In this document: positions 1-12,549 of the stretch, one piece after another | How positions within the stretch are numbered: the first letter of the stretch is position 1 | Layout of the letters: each line of letters begins with the position of its first letter | Assembly (NCBI GenBank): GCA_010909165.1 | Contig: VJWM01000173.1 | Coordinates: 124,001 to 188,000 of the forward strand | Reading direction: 5' to 3' | Length of the DNA stretch: 64,000 nucleotides | From: Anthoceros angustus | Taxonomy: Eukaryota; Streptophyta; Anthocerotopsida; Anthocerotales; Anthocerotaceae | The notes under the pieces: model-generated | What the model was told of the DNA's origin: nothing | Database searches by the model: none | What the model saw: only the letters and a program-made list of their open reading frames with translations | Program-made: the position numbers and the translations under genes

Positions 1-2588
1 CCTCTATCTCCCGAGGCCCCCTGCTCCATAGTCATGGGCCTTCGAGTTAGCCTCTGCCGGCTGCCTCTCCACCGGCCCGATCACGTCTGTAGTGATCCCG
101 GCCTTTGCCGCGGCTTCCGACTCCTTCGCCGCTTTACGCCCCACTTGGCGCCGCTTAGGGCCGCCTCCGCCAGTCCCGAGCTCTCGCTTGTGCCCGGCCT
201 CTTCCGCCTCCTGCGCTTCCCCGCAAAGGTCCTCCGCCCGCTTGGGCCTCCTGAGCTTGCTTCACTGCTGACAAGAACCTTGGCCCGGCCCGCCGAACCG
301 GCCTCGGCCCGCCAGGCGCTTCCCTTCCTCGATCCGAGCGAGGGACTCCGCCTTTCCTTTGCTCCTTCACTTGCTCTTGGAGTTCCACCATCCTCCTCGG
401 GTGGCCTCCACTTCGGGTCTTCTCACTGCACCACAGAGACCCCAAAGCATTCCGTCCATGACGAGCTGAGACTCGCCGTGTTTCTTCCACGGCCGGTGAG
501 AGGCCCCACAAAGTCCGTAGTGGAGCCGGCATTTCTCGGTCCGCCAAGGACCTCCATACCGCATCCGAGTAAGTCCGATGGGTTCTCGGACCTAATCAGG
601 GACCCTCGGGGTCCCGAGTGGTGAGGTCCGAGTCTCACCCTCTTGGCCCTCTTGGCCTCTAACTCCTTTGTGCCCTCTTTCTCGGGGCTCGGAGGAGGTG
701 AGGGGTCCGGAGCAAGCTCTTTTGCCCCTTCTGCGGAGACTGGCTCGGTGGGGCCGCGTGACCTCCGCCTCCTTGGGCCCCCTTCTCGCCTCCTTACGCC
801 TCTTGACCTCTTGCCACTCCGCAAGGGGGTAAGGGTACCGCACCTTCCGAGGTGCTGCGTTGGTAGGCACCGTCTTCCGCCTCTTGGCCCCGCCGAGTTC
901 GTCGGGGCTCGCAGCCCGTCGTGGTTGTTGGTCGCTGTCTGCCGGGCCGAGCCGCCAACGCCCCAGATCGCCTCCTCCCGTGCCTACCGCTCGGAGGGCA
1001 CCAAAAGGAGGAAGGGGAATCGCCTCCAAACTTCCTGGTGGTGAGGGGTTCGCTGAGACGTATGGAGTCCGGAATCCTCCTCCTCCTCCGAGTCCGCTTG
1101 GTCTCAAGGACGACCCCCACCTCGGCGCCCTTGCACGCCCTACTTGGCGGCCTCCAGCCCCTTCCCGAGCGCTCAAGCTCTCCCTCCTTCAGAGCTCGAA
1201 ATGTCCCCATACATGAATCGTATGGGGTCACCGATGGCGAGGGCTTCTCTCCTTAGCTTGTGCCCGATCGAACCGGCGAAGATAATCCTTCCCACCGCTC
1301 TTCCCACTGAGCGCATGTGAATACTAACAGTTATCACCAAGGTGATCCACCTTGGTGAGGTGTTCCAATGGACAATGATCCGGGCTACCGCCCTTACTCG
1401 ATCCGCCAGATCGGATATCAACCATCCGTTGGTTGTCGGCTCCAGCCTCAACGCCACGTGGTCGGGCCCTATCTTCCCTTCGCCTTAAGGGCCGCACCAC
1501 GCCCCTTCTTCCTCCTTCGGCGGTTGTAGGCCATCCTCGGGACCTCCAAGGTCCATCGCCGGGTCCTCCGGACACTGCTACCTCCTTTGAGGGAGTCGGG
1601 TCCGGTGGAGCTTCTCGGACGGTCTTGGTGTCACCACCTCCTTCTTACCACCTTCTTTTTAGCGGGCTTTCTTGCTCTTCTTCTTGCGGGATACTCTTCC
1701 TCGCTAGAGACCTCGTCTCTTCTTGGACGGCTCCTCCTCGAAGACACCTCCGATTGGTCTTCCTCCTCCTCTCAAGACTCTTCCTCCTCAGTCCCGAACC
1801 CGTTTCTTCTTCTTCTTCTTGCCTCCTTGGGATTTCTTTATCCTCGATGTAGCGATTCCTCGTAGTTTTCGGCCGCTCGCCTTGCCCACGTCCTTCTCGG
1901 CCGGGGCGTGCCATGGGTTTGGCTAGACCGGCGCGAACCACCGTCTGCATCGTGGTATGGGTTGGATGCCGATCCTCGGGGCATAGAACCGCTCGATGTC
2001 TGAGCCGCTTCTCCTTCTTCCCCGATTTTCCAACTTTGATAATACATACCCCTCACGGTCGATCCCTCGAAACCGTTCTAAGAAGGCATTTTCAAAGCTT
2101 CAAGCGAGGCGGGTGGGGCATTCTCCGTGGTCTGTACTTTCTCCGATACCATTGAGTTGTCCTCGGAGAACCCCTTGGAAAAGCTGGATGAGTGCGTCGA
2201 CTCCCTCTCCGTTGAAGTTGGCTTTGGACACGAAGTCCTCCACAAAGGTCTCGCATCCGCTCCTTCTTCCCTCCGAATATGGAGATGCGCTTGTTTGGTC
2301 GAGGTAGGGGCCATGGCTGCGCCATCGATTGGGTTAGGCGTGGGGTCCTACCTTCTTCCGTTGGCGTCCCTCGTACCCGTACTCGTCTTGGTCAATTCGA
2401 CGTTCTCCCTCCTCGATCGGGTGCCTCTCGTTGGGTTTGGCGTCTCTCCCTCTCCAGCTCGGAGAACGCGAGTGACCACGTCCGATCCTCGGCAGTTCAC
2501 TCTTGGCCGTCGCTCGACGCATTCGCATTACCTTCTCTTCCTAAGGCGCACTGCGGCACCACGACCGATTTCATTCCCAGCGCCAAAA
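1..2588 (-). mobile_element. Internal (gag) region of a minus-strand LTR retrotransposon, degenerate
   Basis: GC-rich DNA lying inside the LTR at 2589-3250 and running off the window start. Read on the minus strand it gives Gag-like pieces in changing frames. One short open piece, about 2253-2100, contains FVEDFVSKANFNGEG and ends in a stop. Further along are highly charged Arg/Lys/Glu-rich pieces at about 1950-1650. No single frame stays open, so the copy is broken by indels and stops. No protease, reverse transcriptase or integrase is visible; they would lie beyond the window start. I cannot assign Ty1/copia or Ty3/gypsy. Many overlapping short frames here are by-products of high GC content and are not listed as genes. 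Confidence 0.6.
2572..2585 (-). other. Retrotransposon primer-binding site candidate
   Basis: On the minus strand, TGGCGCTGGGAATG begins three bases after the LTR end. A TGG start complements the CCA tail of a tRNA, and many plant LTR elements have TTTGGCGC-type sequence at this place. The cognate tRNA is not identified. Confidence 0.5.
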
Positions 2589-3250
2589 TGTGGCGGGACT
2601 TTTCGATGGCCGGCGCGCCGCGTGTCGTTGTAGGAAGAAGTCCGTTCCCAAAGGGAATGATAGGCCCGTTTACGCGTTTGGTGATTCTTACCGTCCTTAG
2701 CGCTCGTTCGGTCTCACACACATACTCCTAACTACTCACGTTCCGTCTGAGCCGGTATGGCCAAGCGTTTAGACCCGTTCGCGTCGTATCGTTCACATCC
2801 TCACGCATCGATCCTTTCCTCTCTCCTCTCACGCTACACTCTTGATCTTAGAAAAGGCCGGTTCTGTGATCCGGACCTCCTCCGTCGTTCGCGGGCCTCT
2901 CGTCCGGGCTCTACACACCCTCCGGAGTTCCTCCGGCTCACGCGTTCGGTCCGTTGGTGTGACGGCTCCGGACGACGGATCACGGTCACCCTTCCACACA
3001 CACAGCGTTAAAAGTCCCGGGACCTTGATCAATCTCCCGGGGTGCGCTCGGTGACTCGGGACTCACGTTAGCAAGAAGACTCACAAAGGTGCAAGGCGGC
3101 ATCAACACCAAGAGAAAGATGCTTTACTAGACCTCGGCCCTCTTATCTGCGGTGGCGTCTTTATTACACCCCTATTACGGTGATAGCCGGTATACCCTAA
3201 TCGGCCTACCATTATCCCCTATCTCCCCTTGTGTAGGTGGGAAGGTCACA
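2589..3250 (-). mobile_element. Putative 5' LTR, about 662 bp
   Basis: The segment starts TGTG and ends CACA, so both strands show the TG...CA ends typical of LTRs. Directly outside its lower-coordinate end, on the minus strand, are three T residues and then a TGG-initial primer-binding-site candidate. A minus-strand AATAAAG at about 3150-3160 could be the polyadenylation signal. Together these mark a 5' LTR of an element transcribed on the minus strand. No second LTR is visible, so length and boundaries rest on the ends and the PBS only; no target-site duplication can be tested. Confidence 0.55.
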
Positions 3251-4472
3251 GGCCCCTCGGAATGGGTGGTCCAATCCCCGTCAGCGTTGTGGTACCCAAT
3301 CGGATGATCCGTGAGGCCCTCCTCTCCCGGAATCACCGGGTTGGGCTCTGGCGGTCGACAAGCCTTACCACGGCGTCATCCTCCTGGCCTCCACAGGTCC
3401 CCGCGGTGGGGCCACCCTATCGGCTCCCCTAAGCGTAAGTCGAGGGGCTCCTCCTTCTTGTGCGGTCCTCGAGGTCTGTCTCGACTCCGAACTTGAGTCC
3501 TTATTCACAGGTCCGGTAGGCTGGGTCCAGGCCTTGTCTCAGGGTCCGGACCTCGGTCCGGACTTATTTCAGGACTTGGTCCGGACTTATTCAGGACTTG
3601 ATCCGGCCTCCCTGTCCGGACAAAGTCCGGACTCCACCGGGTTTCCTCCCTCACGGGACTCCTCCGTGGCTCTCCCTCGAAGTCCTCCTGTTCCCGATCG
3701 CCCGTGACTCCCGTTGGCCCCTCCTTCCATGGTGAGGTGCGGGGTGCTTACCTCGATCGCATCGCGCTCCTCGTTGCTCCTCGGTTGCTCCTCTCGCGCT
3801 CCGTCATCTCCAAGCAGGGGCCACTAGGGTCCCTGTCGTCCGTGGCCTTCATCTCCTTGAGCCTTCCAGGTCCGTTCTGCGTGAGTCGAGGCTTCTCGCC
3901 TTGAGCTCGGCGTGGTAATAGGCAAAGTCAGATCGACTTGTTGAATTGCCTCTTCCACGTGTGCGGGCGATACTCCCTCCGCCATAAGTGTTTGGCGTCT
4001 TTGCTTGTTGGGCCACCTCTCTGCCCGGTTGGTGGGCAGGCATATCACGAGGCTACAAGGCGGCCTCGGTCACCTCCTGCAGTGCCCATTTGCTCACGCT
4101 CCGGCTCCGTCGTTTCCTTTCCATTGCCGACTTACCGCCATAGCGGCGTTCCCTTCCGCCTTTCTCATTTGGACCCGGCTTCTTTTACCTTCCGGTGCTC
4201 GCGCTCCTCCGTTCATTCGGCCTTTAGCTCAGACTCCCTCTCCAGTGATACCTCCGTCCAGGCTCGGGACTTCCTCCGGCTCATAGCAGCAGCAGCGTCC
4301 AACTCCTTGGATAGTCGATTTTCCTCCGTCTTGAGGAGGCCGGGCACTCTGTTTCGTGCTCAGTCGTGGATTCTCTCGTTGAGAATCACTGCTTTCACGC
4401 ATCTTGGGTTGTAGCTCGGCGTGTCCTTCTTCCTCCATCTGCCGCCTCCCTTCTACCTCCTGCCTTGTGAGA
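3251..4472. repeat. Repeat-derived spacer between two gag-like copies
   Basis: GC-rich DNA with no convincing gene in any frame. About 3530-3640 holds several iterations of a TCCGGAC/GTCCGGA word separated by CTTATTTCAGGA-like spacers. It lies upstream of the minus-strand LTR and may be the flank or an older nested insertion. Confidence 0.35.
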
Positions 4473-6000
4473 TCCTCTATCTCCCGAGTCTGGCCTTGCA
4501 CTGCTCCATAGCACTTTGTCACGGCCTTGAGTTAGCCTCGGTACTGTGACTCTCTCCACGGTTCGATCTGCGTCGTGATCCGGTCGCTCTTTGTGACTTG
4601 CTCCTTCGCCTTTACTCGCCCATTTGGCTCTGGGGCCGCCTCCGAGTCCAGCTCTCTGCTTGTGCCGGGCCTCTTCCGCCTCTGCTGCGCTTCCCTCTTC
4701 GCTGCAAGGTCCTCCGCGCTTGGGCCTCTGAGCTTGCTTGTGCCGGTGAAGAACCTTGATCTGCTGAACGCGCCTCGCGCTCACCCGGCGTTTCCCTTCC
4801 TCGATCCGGGGACTCCGCCTTTTTTGCCCCTGGGCCTTCACTTGCTCTTGGGTTCCACCATCCTCCTCCGGGTGGCCTCCACCTCAGGTCTTCTCATTGT
4901 CGAGACCCCAAAGCATTCCGTCCATAGTGGCAGACTCGCCGTGTTTCTTCCACGGTGTGAGGCCCCACAAAGTCCGTAGTGGAGCGGCATTTCTCGGTCC
5001 GCCAAGGACCTCCATACCGGATCGGGAGTAAGTCGGTGGGTTCTCGGACCTAATCGGGACCCTCGGGTCACAGTGGTGAGTCTCACCTCTTTGGCCCTCT
5101 TGGCCTCTAACTCCTTTGTGCCCTCTTTCTCACAGGGCTCGGAGGAGGTGAGGGGTCGGGAGCAAGCTCTTTTGCCCCTTCACAGGGGGCAGGCTCGGGT
5201 GGGGGGCTGCGATGACCTCCTGCTCCTTGGGCCACGTCCCTTTGCCCTCCCGCCTCTTGACCTCTTGCCACTCGTGGGGGTAAGTCGGCACCTTCGAGGT
5301 CTTTGCGTTGGTAAGCGGCACCGTCTTCGCCTCTTGGCTCCGTTGAGTTCGTCGGGGCTCGGCGTCGTGGTTGTTGGGCATTGTTACTCGGTCAGCCGCG
5401 CCCTCCGGCATCGCTCCCTCACTTGGCTCGGAGGGCACCAAAAGGAGGAAGGGGAATCGCCTCCCAAACTTCAGGTGGTGAGGGGTTCGCTCAGGTATGG
5501 AGTCAGGAATCCTCCCGGTCGTCCTCCTCCAGTCGCTTGGTCTTGAAGGGCGACCCCCACCTCAGGCGCCCTTGCACGCTCTACTTGGCGGGCCTCCCTT
5601 AGGGCGCCCGCTCAAGCTCTCCCTCCTTGAGCTCGAAATGTCCCCCATGAATCGGTATGGGGTCGCCGATGGCGAGGGCTTCTCGCTCCTTAGCGTGCCT
5701 CACGGTGAGCCGAAGATAATCCTTCCCGGTCGCTCTCTTCCCGGGGCGCATGCGAGAATACCAGGTTATCACCAAGGTGATCCACCTTGGCGAGTTCAAT
5801 GGACAATGATCCGGGCTACCGCCCTTACTCGATCCGGCGGATCGGATATCAACCATCCGTTGGTTGTCCTGCGTTCGAGCCTCGCGCCGTGGGCCCTATC
5901 TTCCCGCCGCCTTAAGGGGCTCGGCACCGCCCCTTCTTCCTCCTTGGGCGGTTGTAGGCCATCCTCGGGACCTCCAAGGTCCATCGCCTCGAGTCCTCCG
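4473..6000 (-). repeat. Second diverged copy of the gag-like region
   Basis: This stretch parallels 1-1600 over nearly its whole length with many small indels. Shared landmarks include CTATCTCCCGAG (4 and 4473), CCCCAAAGCATTCCGTCCAT (about 440 and 4910), TCGGACCTAATC, and the run ending in GGTTGTAGGCCATCCTCGGGACC (about 1525 and 5950). The copies diverge after about 1565 and 6000. Frames are broken in both. It is best read as a second decayed member of the same retroelement family in the same orientation; no LTR was recognised next to it. Confidence 0.6.
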
Positions 6001-6111
6001 GAGGTTCTTGGATCGGACCTCCTTGTTGATCGCCGCCCGGCATCTTCGGGCAAACTCCGGACTAGGTAGCGTTGTCAAAGGTCCGGACCATTTGGAACAC
6101 GTCCGGATGCC

Positions 6112-7239
6112 ACTCTGCACCAATTCCCCACTTCCTCCGGGCCGGTCCGGATGGTCACAATGTTGCGCTCCACGGTCCATGGCTCCCAGACTTCCGTCGG
6201 CTTTTGGGTGCCATTGCTTTCTCCTCCTCTTGTTCTTTGCTGGCGAGTCCGGGCACGATGTTCCTCCCGCGTTCGTTGCTCCAACCAGCGCGCTCTAAGG
6301 CGCCCAAAAGATAGCCGAGCGGATTGAGCGCAAGGTGAGGATTATGCGGGCGCTGAAATGACCTCCTCCTTGGCGCGCTTGTGGAAATGCTGCTGAAGGC
6401 GCCTCTTGTGTATGCGCGGGCATGGCGTACTCGACTCGCCACTGCGGCCTTACGCGCGCGCGGCGTGAATACTGCCTGCGGCCTGCAGCAGGTTACGGTC
6501 ACAGCCTGCATGCCCGACCTCCACTCGGGGCCGTCCGTGGCGCCGCCTCGTCATCCTCACGCCTCGCTCCTAGGTTACTTTCCTGGCGTACTTATCCTAT
6601 TTTGACTGGGTGGGTTCGGACTTATCCGTTACTCGGGCAGTCGGAGCTTGCCATAGTGGTGCGGGGTCCGTTGTTCACTCAGTCGGAGTATACTCGGAGC
6701 CTCGTCCGCTACCCCAATTTATTCCTCCTTTTAGCCTTATTTATCCTTCAATCCTAAAAAAAAACCCTACTTATTTCCTAACTCCCGGGGAAGTGCATAG
6801 CCACAGGCACCACCCTGTCCCTATGTGCCACTGAAGGAGGGATGCTAAATGTCCTATAGCCTCCTCCTCTGCCCAGCCTTGCCTCCACTTTGCTGCCCAT
6901 GGCGGCGAGGGCTGTGCCCTCGCCATGGCGCTCTTCCTCTCCCGTCGCCCGCCGCCGCCGCCAGCGCACGGGAGAGTGTCCTCCACCCTTCCGCCCCTTG
7001 GCCATGCCTCCGCCCTCACGCTCCGCCACCACCGCCATGCTTTTGTCCTCCAGTAGTCTTCCCACGATCGAGCAGTAACCTTCCCCCCCATGCGCCTTCC
7101 CGCCTTTATACGCTCCCAAATTTCAATTGCCCTACACTTGTGGTTGGCGGCCGAGGTGTCTCTGGTGGCAGGCGGCACCCGTTCGCCTCCGCATGTCCTC
7201 CCGGTGTTGGGATTCATATCGCTGCAACTGCTCGCCATA
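6112..7239. repeat. 1.1-kb direct repeat, copy A
   Basis: Starts ACTCTGCACCAATTCC and runs to CGCCATACTCG. Nearly identical in order and sequence to copy C, with only small indels and substitutions. It holds a short run of A's in AATCCTAAAAAAAAACCC and, on the minus strand, GCGTATAAAGGCGGG near 7110, which could be a TATA box. That would fit an LTR or other promoter-bearing repeat read on the minus strand, but no terminal signature was found. No protein family recognised. Confidence 0.65.
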
Positions 7240-7937
7240 CTCGCCTGGTGGCCGGCCGCCCAATTTACACCCCCGCAAAACTTCTCGTGCAATCGCCGAA
7301 TGGGCACAGGCTCGTGGGCGCTGCGTCACACTAATCGTCATGGACACCAATTGTCCAAAGACCCCAGCCTGACCGCACAGAACCACTTTGGCAACCATGT
7401 GACACGGACGTCTCACCTTACAACCCTTTTGGCCTACCTTGTTTGTAGACGTAACCGCCAACCCTTCCCTCCCACAGCCGCAGAGACTGTAATCGAGCCA
7501 AACACCCGGGACCTTAAAATCACTATCGGCTCTCACACCAATCACGTATATACTTTGTCCGGCCCGGGTCTCGTCCACGCAACACAGCGCAGCTGCCACC
7601 GCCACTACTACTACTAATGCTACAATTGTACATGGCACATAATCATAACCGTGGATCCATAGCGAAAAAGCAACGAAAACGTAGCTCCTCCTTGCACTTC
7701 CTCATACCACAGACCTGCTGCATCGAAATAACGCCCGCCTGCACCATCCATGGCACTCCGCCTCCACGACCGCCTTTTCCTCAAGCCCCACGCCATCCTC
7801 GGGACCTCAAGGTCCATCGCCTCAGTCCTCCGGAGGTTCTTGGATCGGACCTCCTTGTTGATCGCCGCCCCATCTTGGGCAAACTCCGGACTAGAGTAGC
7901 GTTGTCAAGGTCGGACCATTTGGAACGTCCGGATGCC
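7240..7937. repeat. Spacer between repeat copies A and B
   Basis: Repeat-derived DNA. Parts match the sequence after copy C (GACACCAATTGTCC, ACTTTGGCAACCATG, CCTTTTGGCCTACCTT, CCATCCATGGCACTCC). The end, 7790-7937, repeats the segment just before copy A (CCATCCTCGGGACCT to GGATGCCACT). The full repeating block is therefore about 1.8 kb, truncated in the middle copy. No gene seen. Confidence 0.5.
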
Positions 7938-9087
7938 ACTCTGCACCAATTCCCACCGCCTCCGGCCGGGGGCGTCGGATAGCGCGGGTCACAATGTTGC
8001 GCTCCACGGTCCATGGCTCCCAGACTTCCGTCGGCTTTTTGGTGCCATTGCTCTCCTCCTCTCTTGTTCTTTGGCTAGTCCGTGGCACGATGTTCCTCCT
8101 TCGCGTTCGTTGCTCCAGCAGCGGTGCGCCGCTCTGCGCCCAAAAAGCGGCGCGGCGGATTGCGGGCGCAAGGCTGAGGATTATGCGGAAATGAAATGAC
8201 CTCCTTGGCGCGCTTGTGGAAGTAAGCTCTGGGCGGAAGGCGCCGTTGTCCAGCGCGAGTGCATGGCTTACTCGACCCTCGCTTGCTTACTCGGCCTTTG
8301 CGCGCGGCCGCGGGCGTGAATACTGCCTGCGGCCTCACGGCAGGTTCGGTCACCCTCTGCATGCCGACCTCCACTCGGGGCCGTCCACGTGGCGCCGCCT
8401 CGTCATCCTCACGCCTCCGCTCCTGGTTACTTTCCTGGCGTACTTATCCTGTTTTGACACAGGTGGGTTCGGACTTATCCGTTACTCGGCGTAGTCCGAG
8501 CTTGCCATAGTGGTGCGGGTCCGTTGTTCACTCAGTCGGAGTATACTCGAGCCTCGTCGGCGCTACCCCAATTTATTCCTCCTTTTCACCTTATTTATCC
8601 TTCAATCCTAAAAGCGAAACCCTACTTATTTCCTAACTCCCGAGGAGTGCATAGCCACAGGCACCCTGTCACTGCCCTCGCCACGAAGGAGGGATGCCGA
8701 TGTCCCTGCCGCCTCCTCCCCTCTGTAGGGCGCCCACAGCCTCGCTGCGCGCGCGCCATGGCGGCAGATCGTGCCTCCGCCATGGCGCTCTTCCTCCGCC
8801 GCCACGCTATCGCCCAAGCACAGACGGGAGAGTGTCCTCCACCCTTCCGCCCGCCGCCCGCGTCTCTCGCCCTCACGCTCCCGCCACCACCGCCATGCTT
8901 TTGTCCTCAGTGGTCTTCCACGATCGAGCGCAGTAACCTCCCCACGCCGCCTTCCCGCCTTTATACGCTCCCAAATTTCAATTGCCCTACACTTGTGGTT
9001 GGCGGTAGAGGTGTCTCACAGTGGCGGCACCCGTTCGCCTCGCATGTCCTCCCAGTTGGGATTCATATCCGCAATCCGTTACGCCAT
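7938..9087. repeat. 1.15-kb direct repeat, copy B (more diverged)
   Basis: Same order of landmarks as copies A and C, but more substitutions and small indels, for example in the segment after CACCAATTCCC and in the CCTAAAAGCGAAACCC part where A and C have a run of A's. It ends exactly where copy C begins (CGCCATACT joined to CTGCACCAATTCC), so B and C are head-to-tail. Confidence 0.6.
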
Positions 9088-10225
9088 ACTCTGCACCAAT
9101 TCCCCACTTCCTCCGGGCCGGTCCGGATGGTCACAATGTTGCGCTCCACGGTCCATGGCTCCCAGACTTCCGTCGGCTTTTGGGTGCCATTGCTTTCTCC
9201 TCCTCTTGTTCTTTGCTGGCGAGTCCGGCACGATGTTCCTCCCGCGTTCGTTGCTCCAACCAGCGCGCTCTAAGGCGCCCAAAAGATAGCCGAGCGGATT
9301 GCGGGCGCAAGGATGAGGATTATGCGGGCGCTGAAATGACCTCCTCCTTGGCGCGCTTGTGGAAATGCTGCTGAAGGCGCCTCTTGTGTATGCGCGGGCA
9401 TGGCGTACTCGACCCTCGCTTACTGCGGCCTTACGCGCGCGCGGCGTGAATACTGCCTGCGGCCTGCAGCAGGTTACGGTCACAGCCTGCATGCCCGACC
9501 TCCACTCGGGGCCGTCCACGTGGCGCCGCCTCGTCATCCTCACGCCTCGCTCCTAGGTTACTTTCCTGGCGTACTTATCCTATTTTGACTGGGTGGGTTC
9601 GGACTTATCCGTTACTCGGGCAGTCGGAGCTTGCCATAGTGGTGCGGGGTCCGTTGTTCACTCAGTCGGAGTATACTCGAGCCTCGTCCGCTACCCCAAT
9701 TTATTCCTCCTTTTAGCCTTATTTATCCTTCAATCCTAAAAAAAAACCCTACTTATTTCCTAACTCCCGGGGAAGTGCATAGCCACAGGCACCACCCTGT
9801 CCCTATGTGCCACTGAAGGAGGGATGCTAAATGTCCTATAGCCTCCTCCTCTGCCCAGCCTTGCCTCCACTTTGCTGCCCATGGCGGCGAGGGCTGTGCC
9901 CTCGCCATGGCGCTCTTCCTCTCCCGTCGCCCGCCCGCCGCCGCCAGCGCACGGGAGAGTGTCCTCCACCCTTCCGCCCCTTGGCCATGCCTCCCGCCCT
10001 CACGCTCCCCGCCACCACCGCCATGCTTTTGTCCTCCAGTAGTCTTCCACGATCGAGCAGTAACCTTCCCCCCCATGCGCCTTCCCGCCTTTATACGCTC
10101 CCAAATTTCAATTGCCCTACACTTGTGGTTGGCGGTAGAGGTGTCTCTGGTGGCAGGCGGCACCCGTTCGCCTCGCATGTCCTCCCAGTTGGGATTCATA
10201 TCAGCAATCCGTTACGCCATACTCG
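9088..10225. repeat. 1.14-kb direct repeat, copy C
   Basis: Begins directly at the end of copy B and is almost identical to copy A, about 2.98 kb upstream. It keeps the same A-run and the minus-strand GCGTATAAAGGCGGG motif. Overlapping short frames over it are not supported as genes. Confidence 0.65.
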
Positions 10226-11571
10226 TCTCTGCACAGGCGGCATGCCAATTACCATAAAACTTTCCTGCATGCATGCATTTGGAATGGGCGATTCGCGATT
10301 CTCGTGGCGTGCACCGCCACTAGCATGGACACCAATTGTCCGGCACCCGATTCGACCGCGAACCACTTTGGCAACCATGACACGGGCGTCCGGCCTTTGT
10401 CCTTTTGGCCTACCTTTTGTTTGTAGGCGTAACCAACTCCTTTCCCTTCCACGACATTCGCGGATCGGTGTCTTTGGGCGCGGCCGGACTCTTAAAATCA
10501 CTATTGGTTTCTCACCAATTCGGATATACTTTGTGGGTCACCCGTCTGTCCATAAACGCACGCGTAGCACTGCCACTACTACTACTGCCACCTTGCACGG
10601 CGGCACCGTCATAGCTTGTGGCGCAGCCGAAAAAGCAACAAAAACGTAGCTCCTCCTAGACCCCTTCCTCATAGCGTTGCACCTCACAGATCGAGTGCCA
10701 ACGTCCTGCCCGCCATCCATGGCACTCCCCGCCTCCACGACCGCCTTCCTGCTCGGCGGCCATCCCGCTTGGGCCACCACCGTCCTTTCCGATTGCTTGC
10801 CTTTGTCCCGGAGCTTCACCTCCTTGACATCACCGGCACAGCGGGCGACAAGTTCCTTCTGCATGCGTGTGTTTGTGATCGTTAAGTACACTGTATGTAT
10901 TACCTTGACATTCGCACCACCTCTTACGTTTCCACTAGCCACTCGCAATGCAAACTCCTCCTTCCATTCCAAGGAGTGCGGCGCGGAAAAGCGATTGCAT
11001 CGTCCTATCGGTGAGGAGCATGCGCACCACAGTCGGCTCCTTCCTCTCCATCCATCACACTTGCAGCGTGTTACGTCGTCCCGCTGCGGTTCCTACACCC
11101 ATATACAGCCAGGGAGGTGTCACGCGCAATATCACCTCCACCACGCCCTTACAACACAGTGGCAGCGGCCCCTGCCACCGTTCTATGCGATCGTCCGCTT
11201 CCTTGTCTCACTTCCCCTCGCCATTCTTAGGTACTTCCTCACTCTTTCCTTGGTATGGCCAAGTTCGTTCCACCCATCACAACAAGTTCCGGATTGGCTT
11301 CCCAAGGTTCACCTGCGCTTCGTTGTGGAACCCAGCGGACGGGACGGGTTTGCCGCTGCCGTTCCTTCGCGCTTGTGACTCGAACTCCACAACCTTGAGA
11401 ACAATTTGTCATGTACCTGCCCAACCGCGTGGGGTGCAGTGATAGTGTCGCCGCATACATTCGGGCTATTCCAGGTGATTTATACACCACCCGATCCCCG
11501 TATGTCCTTCCGCCATGGCGGAAATCGCATTGGAAATGCCGCAGGTAACCTACCCTCATCACAAAGCTATG
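10226..11571. repeat. Repeat-derived region after copy C
   Basis: The first ~560 bp resemble the spacer after copy A, up to CCGCCTCCACGACCGCCTTCC near 10,740. Beyond this the sequence is unrecognised and only moderately GC-rich. No frame shows a known domain or convincing codon bias on either strand. Confidence 0.4.
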
Positions 11572-11814
11572 GAATTTTCAAAACTTGCGGGTGAGTTGGT
11601 AAACCAAGAAAATGAATAAGATAAAAGAAGTCTATCCTAGACAACTTGGATAGAATTTTCAAAACTTGCGGGTGAGTTGGTAAACCAAGAAAATGAATAA
11701 GATAGAAGAAGTCTATCCTAGACAACTTGGATAGAATTTTCAAAACTTGTGGGTGAGTTGGTAAACCGTGAAAATGAGTAAGATAGAGGAAGTCTATCCT
11801 AGATGACTTGGATG
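11572..11814. repeat. 81-bp tandem repeat, three copies
   Basis: The unit starts GAATTTTCAAAACTTGCGGG and restarts at 11572, 11653 and 11734, period 81 bp. Copies 1 and 2 are almost identical; copy 3 has several changes. Minisatellite at the border between the GC-rich repeat block and AT-rich DNA. Confidence 0.9.
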
Positions 11815-12549
11815 AAATTTTCCTATCACAACCTTGCTACTTGATAATTTGTACGATAGTATTCCTAAGCTACCGGAACCAAGGGCATTCATCCCTCTAG
11901 GCACCCCATCTAAAGCGCAAGATGTTTAACACATTCTAATAAATGTGTGTCCATTTGGCCTAAGCAATTTGGATGCACATTTAGCCACACAACTTTCCCT
12001 GATATTTTTTGTGCACTTGTTTGAGAATTTTTCACTAATAGTGAAAAAACTGAATTCTAATAAGAAATTCAGTTTTCTATTTTTAAAATTTTAAGAATTT
12101 AGTTTTCTATTTTTAAAATTTTTAGTTTTTTCCAAGTTCAATAATTAGATAAAACACCATTCTATACACAACCTGCAAAGTGAAGGAAGAACGAGAATAA
12201 GATAGAGATTCTGTTGACTTCCTTGATAATTGAGCACCGATGAATTAGTTAGATCATGGGAAAGGAAAGGAAACTAGGTTTTTGGTAGTGTGCTATTTGT
12301 TTAGGCAACAAGGGATCTGCAACACCAATGCTACTAGCACTTGCCTCAGATCAACACCACAACTCCATGGGGCCCCTCAAACCTAAGGGGCTGGACAAGT
12401 TGCCGGTCAAGGCACACGACGAGGCCCTCACACCGGTTGCCTTTGCTAGTGCAACTGTCATGAGAGCAAGGAAATCCACAACCATGAGAACGTAAGCACC
12501 TGATGAGGCCCCTACGGGTTGGCTCGAAAGTAGCAGGACTCAACCTCAT
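11815..12549. other. AT-rich intergenic DNA, no gene seen
   Basis: Low-complexity AT-rich stretch with a local repeat of the word AGTTTTCTATTTTTAAAATTTT at about 12070-12120. No supported coding frame. Confidence 0.5.

Noticed and set aside
1-10700. Dozens of overlapping Arg/Pro/Ser-rich frames on both strands
   Set aside because: GC-rich repeat DNA leaves frames open by chance; none persists between the repeat copies or shows a known domain apart from Gag-like scraps.
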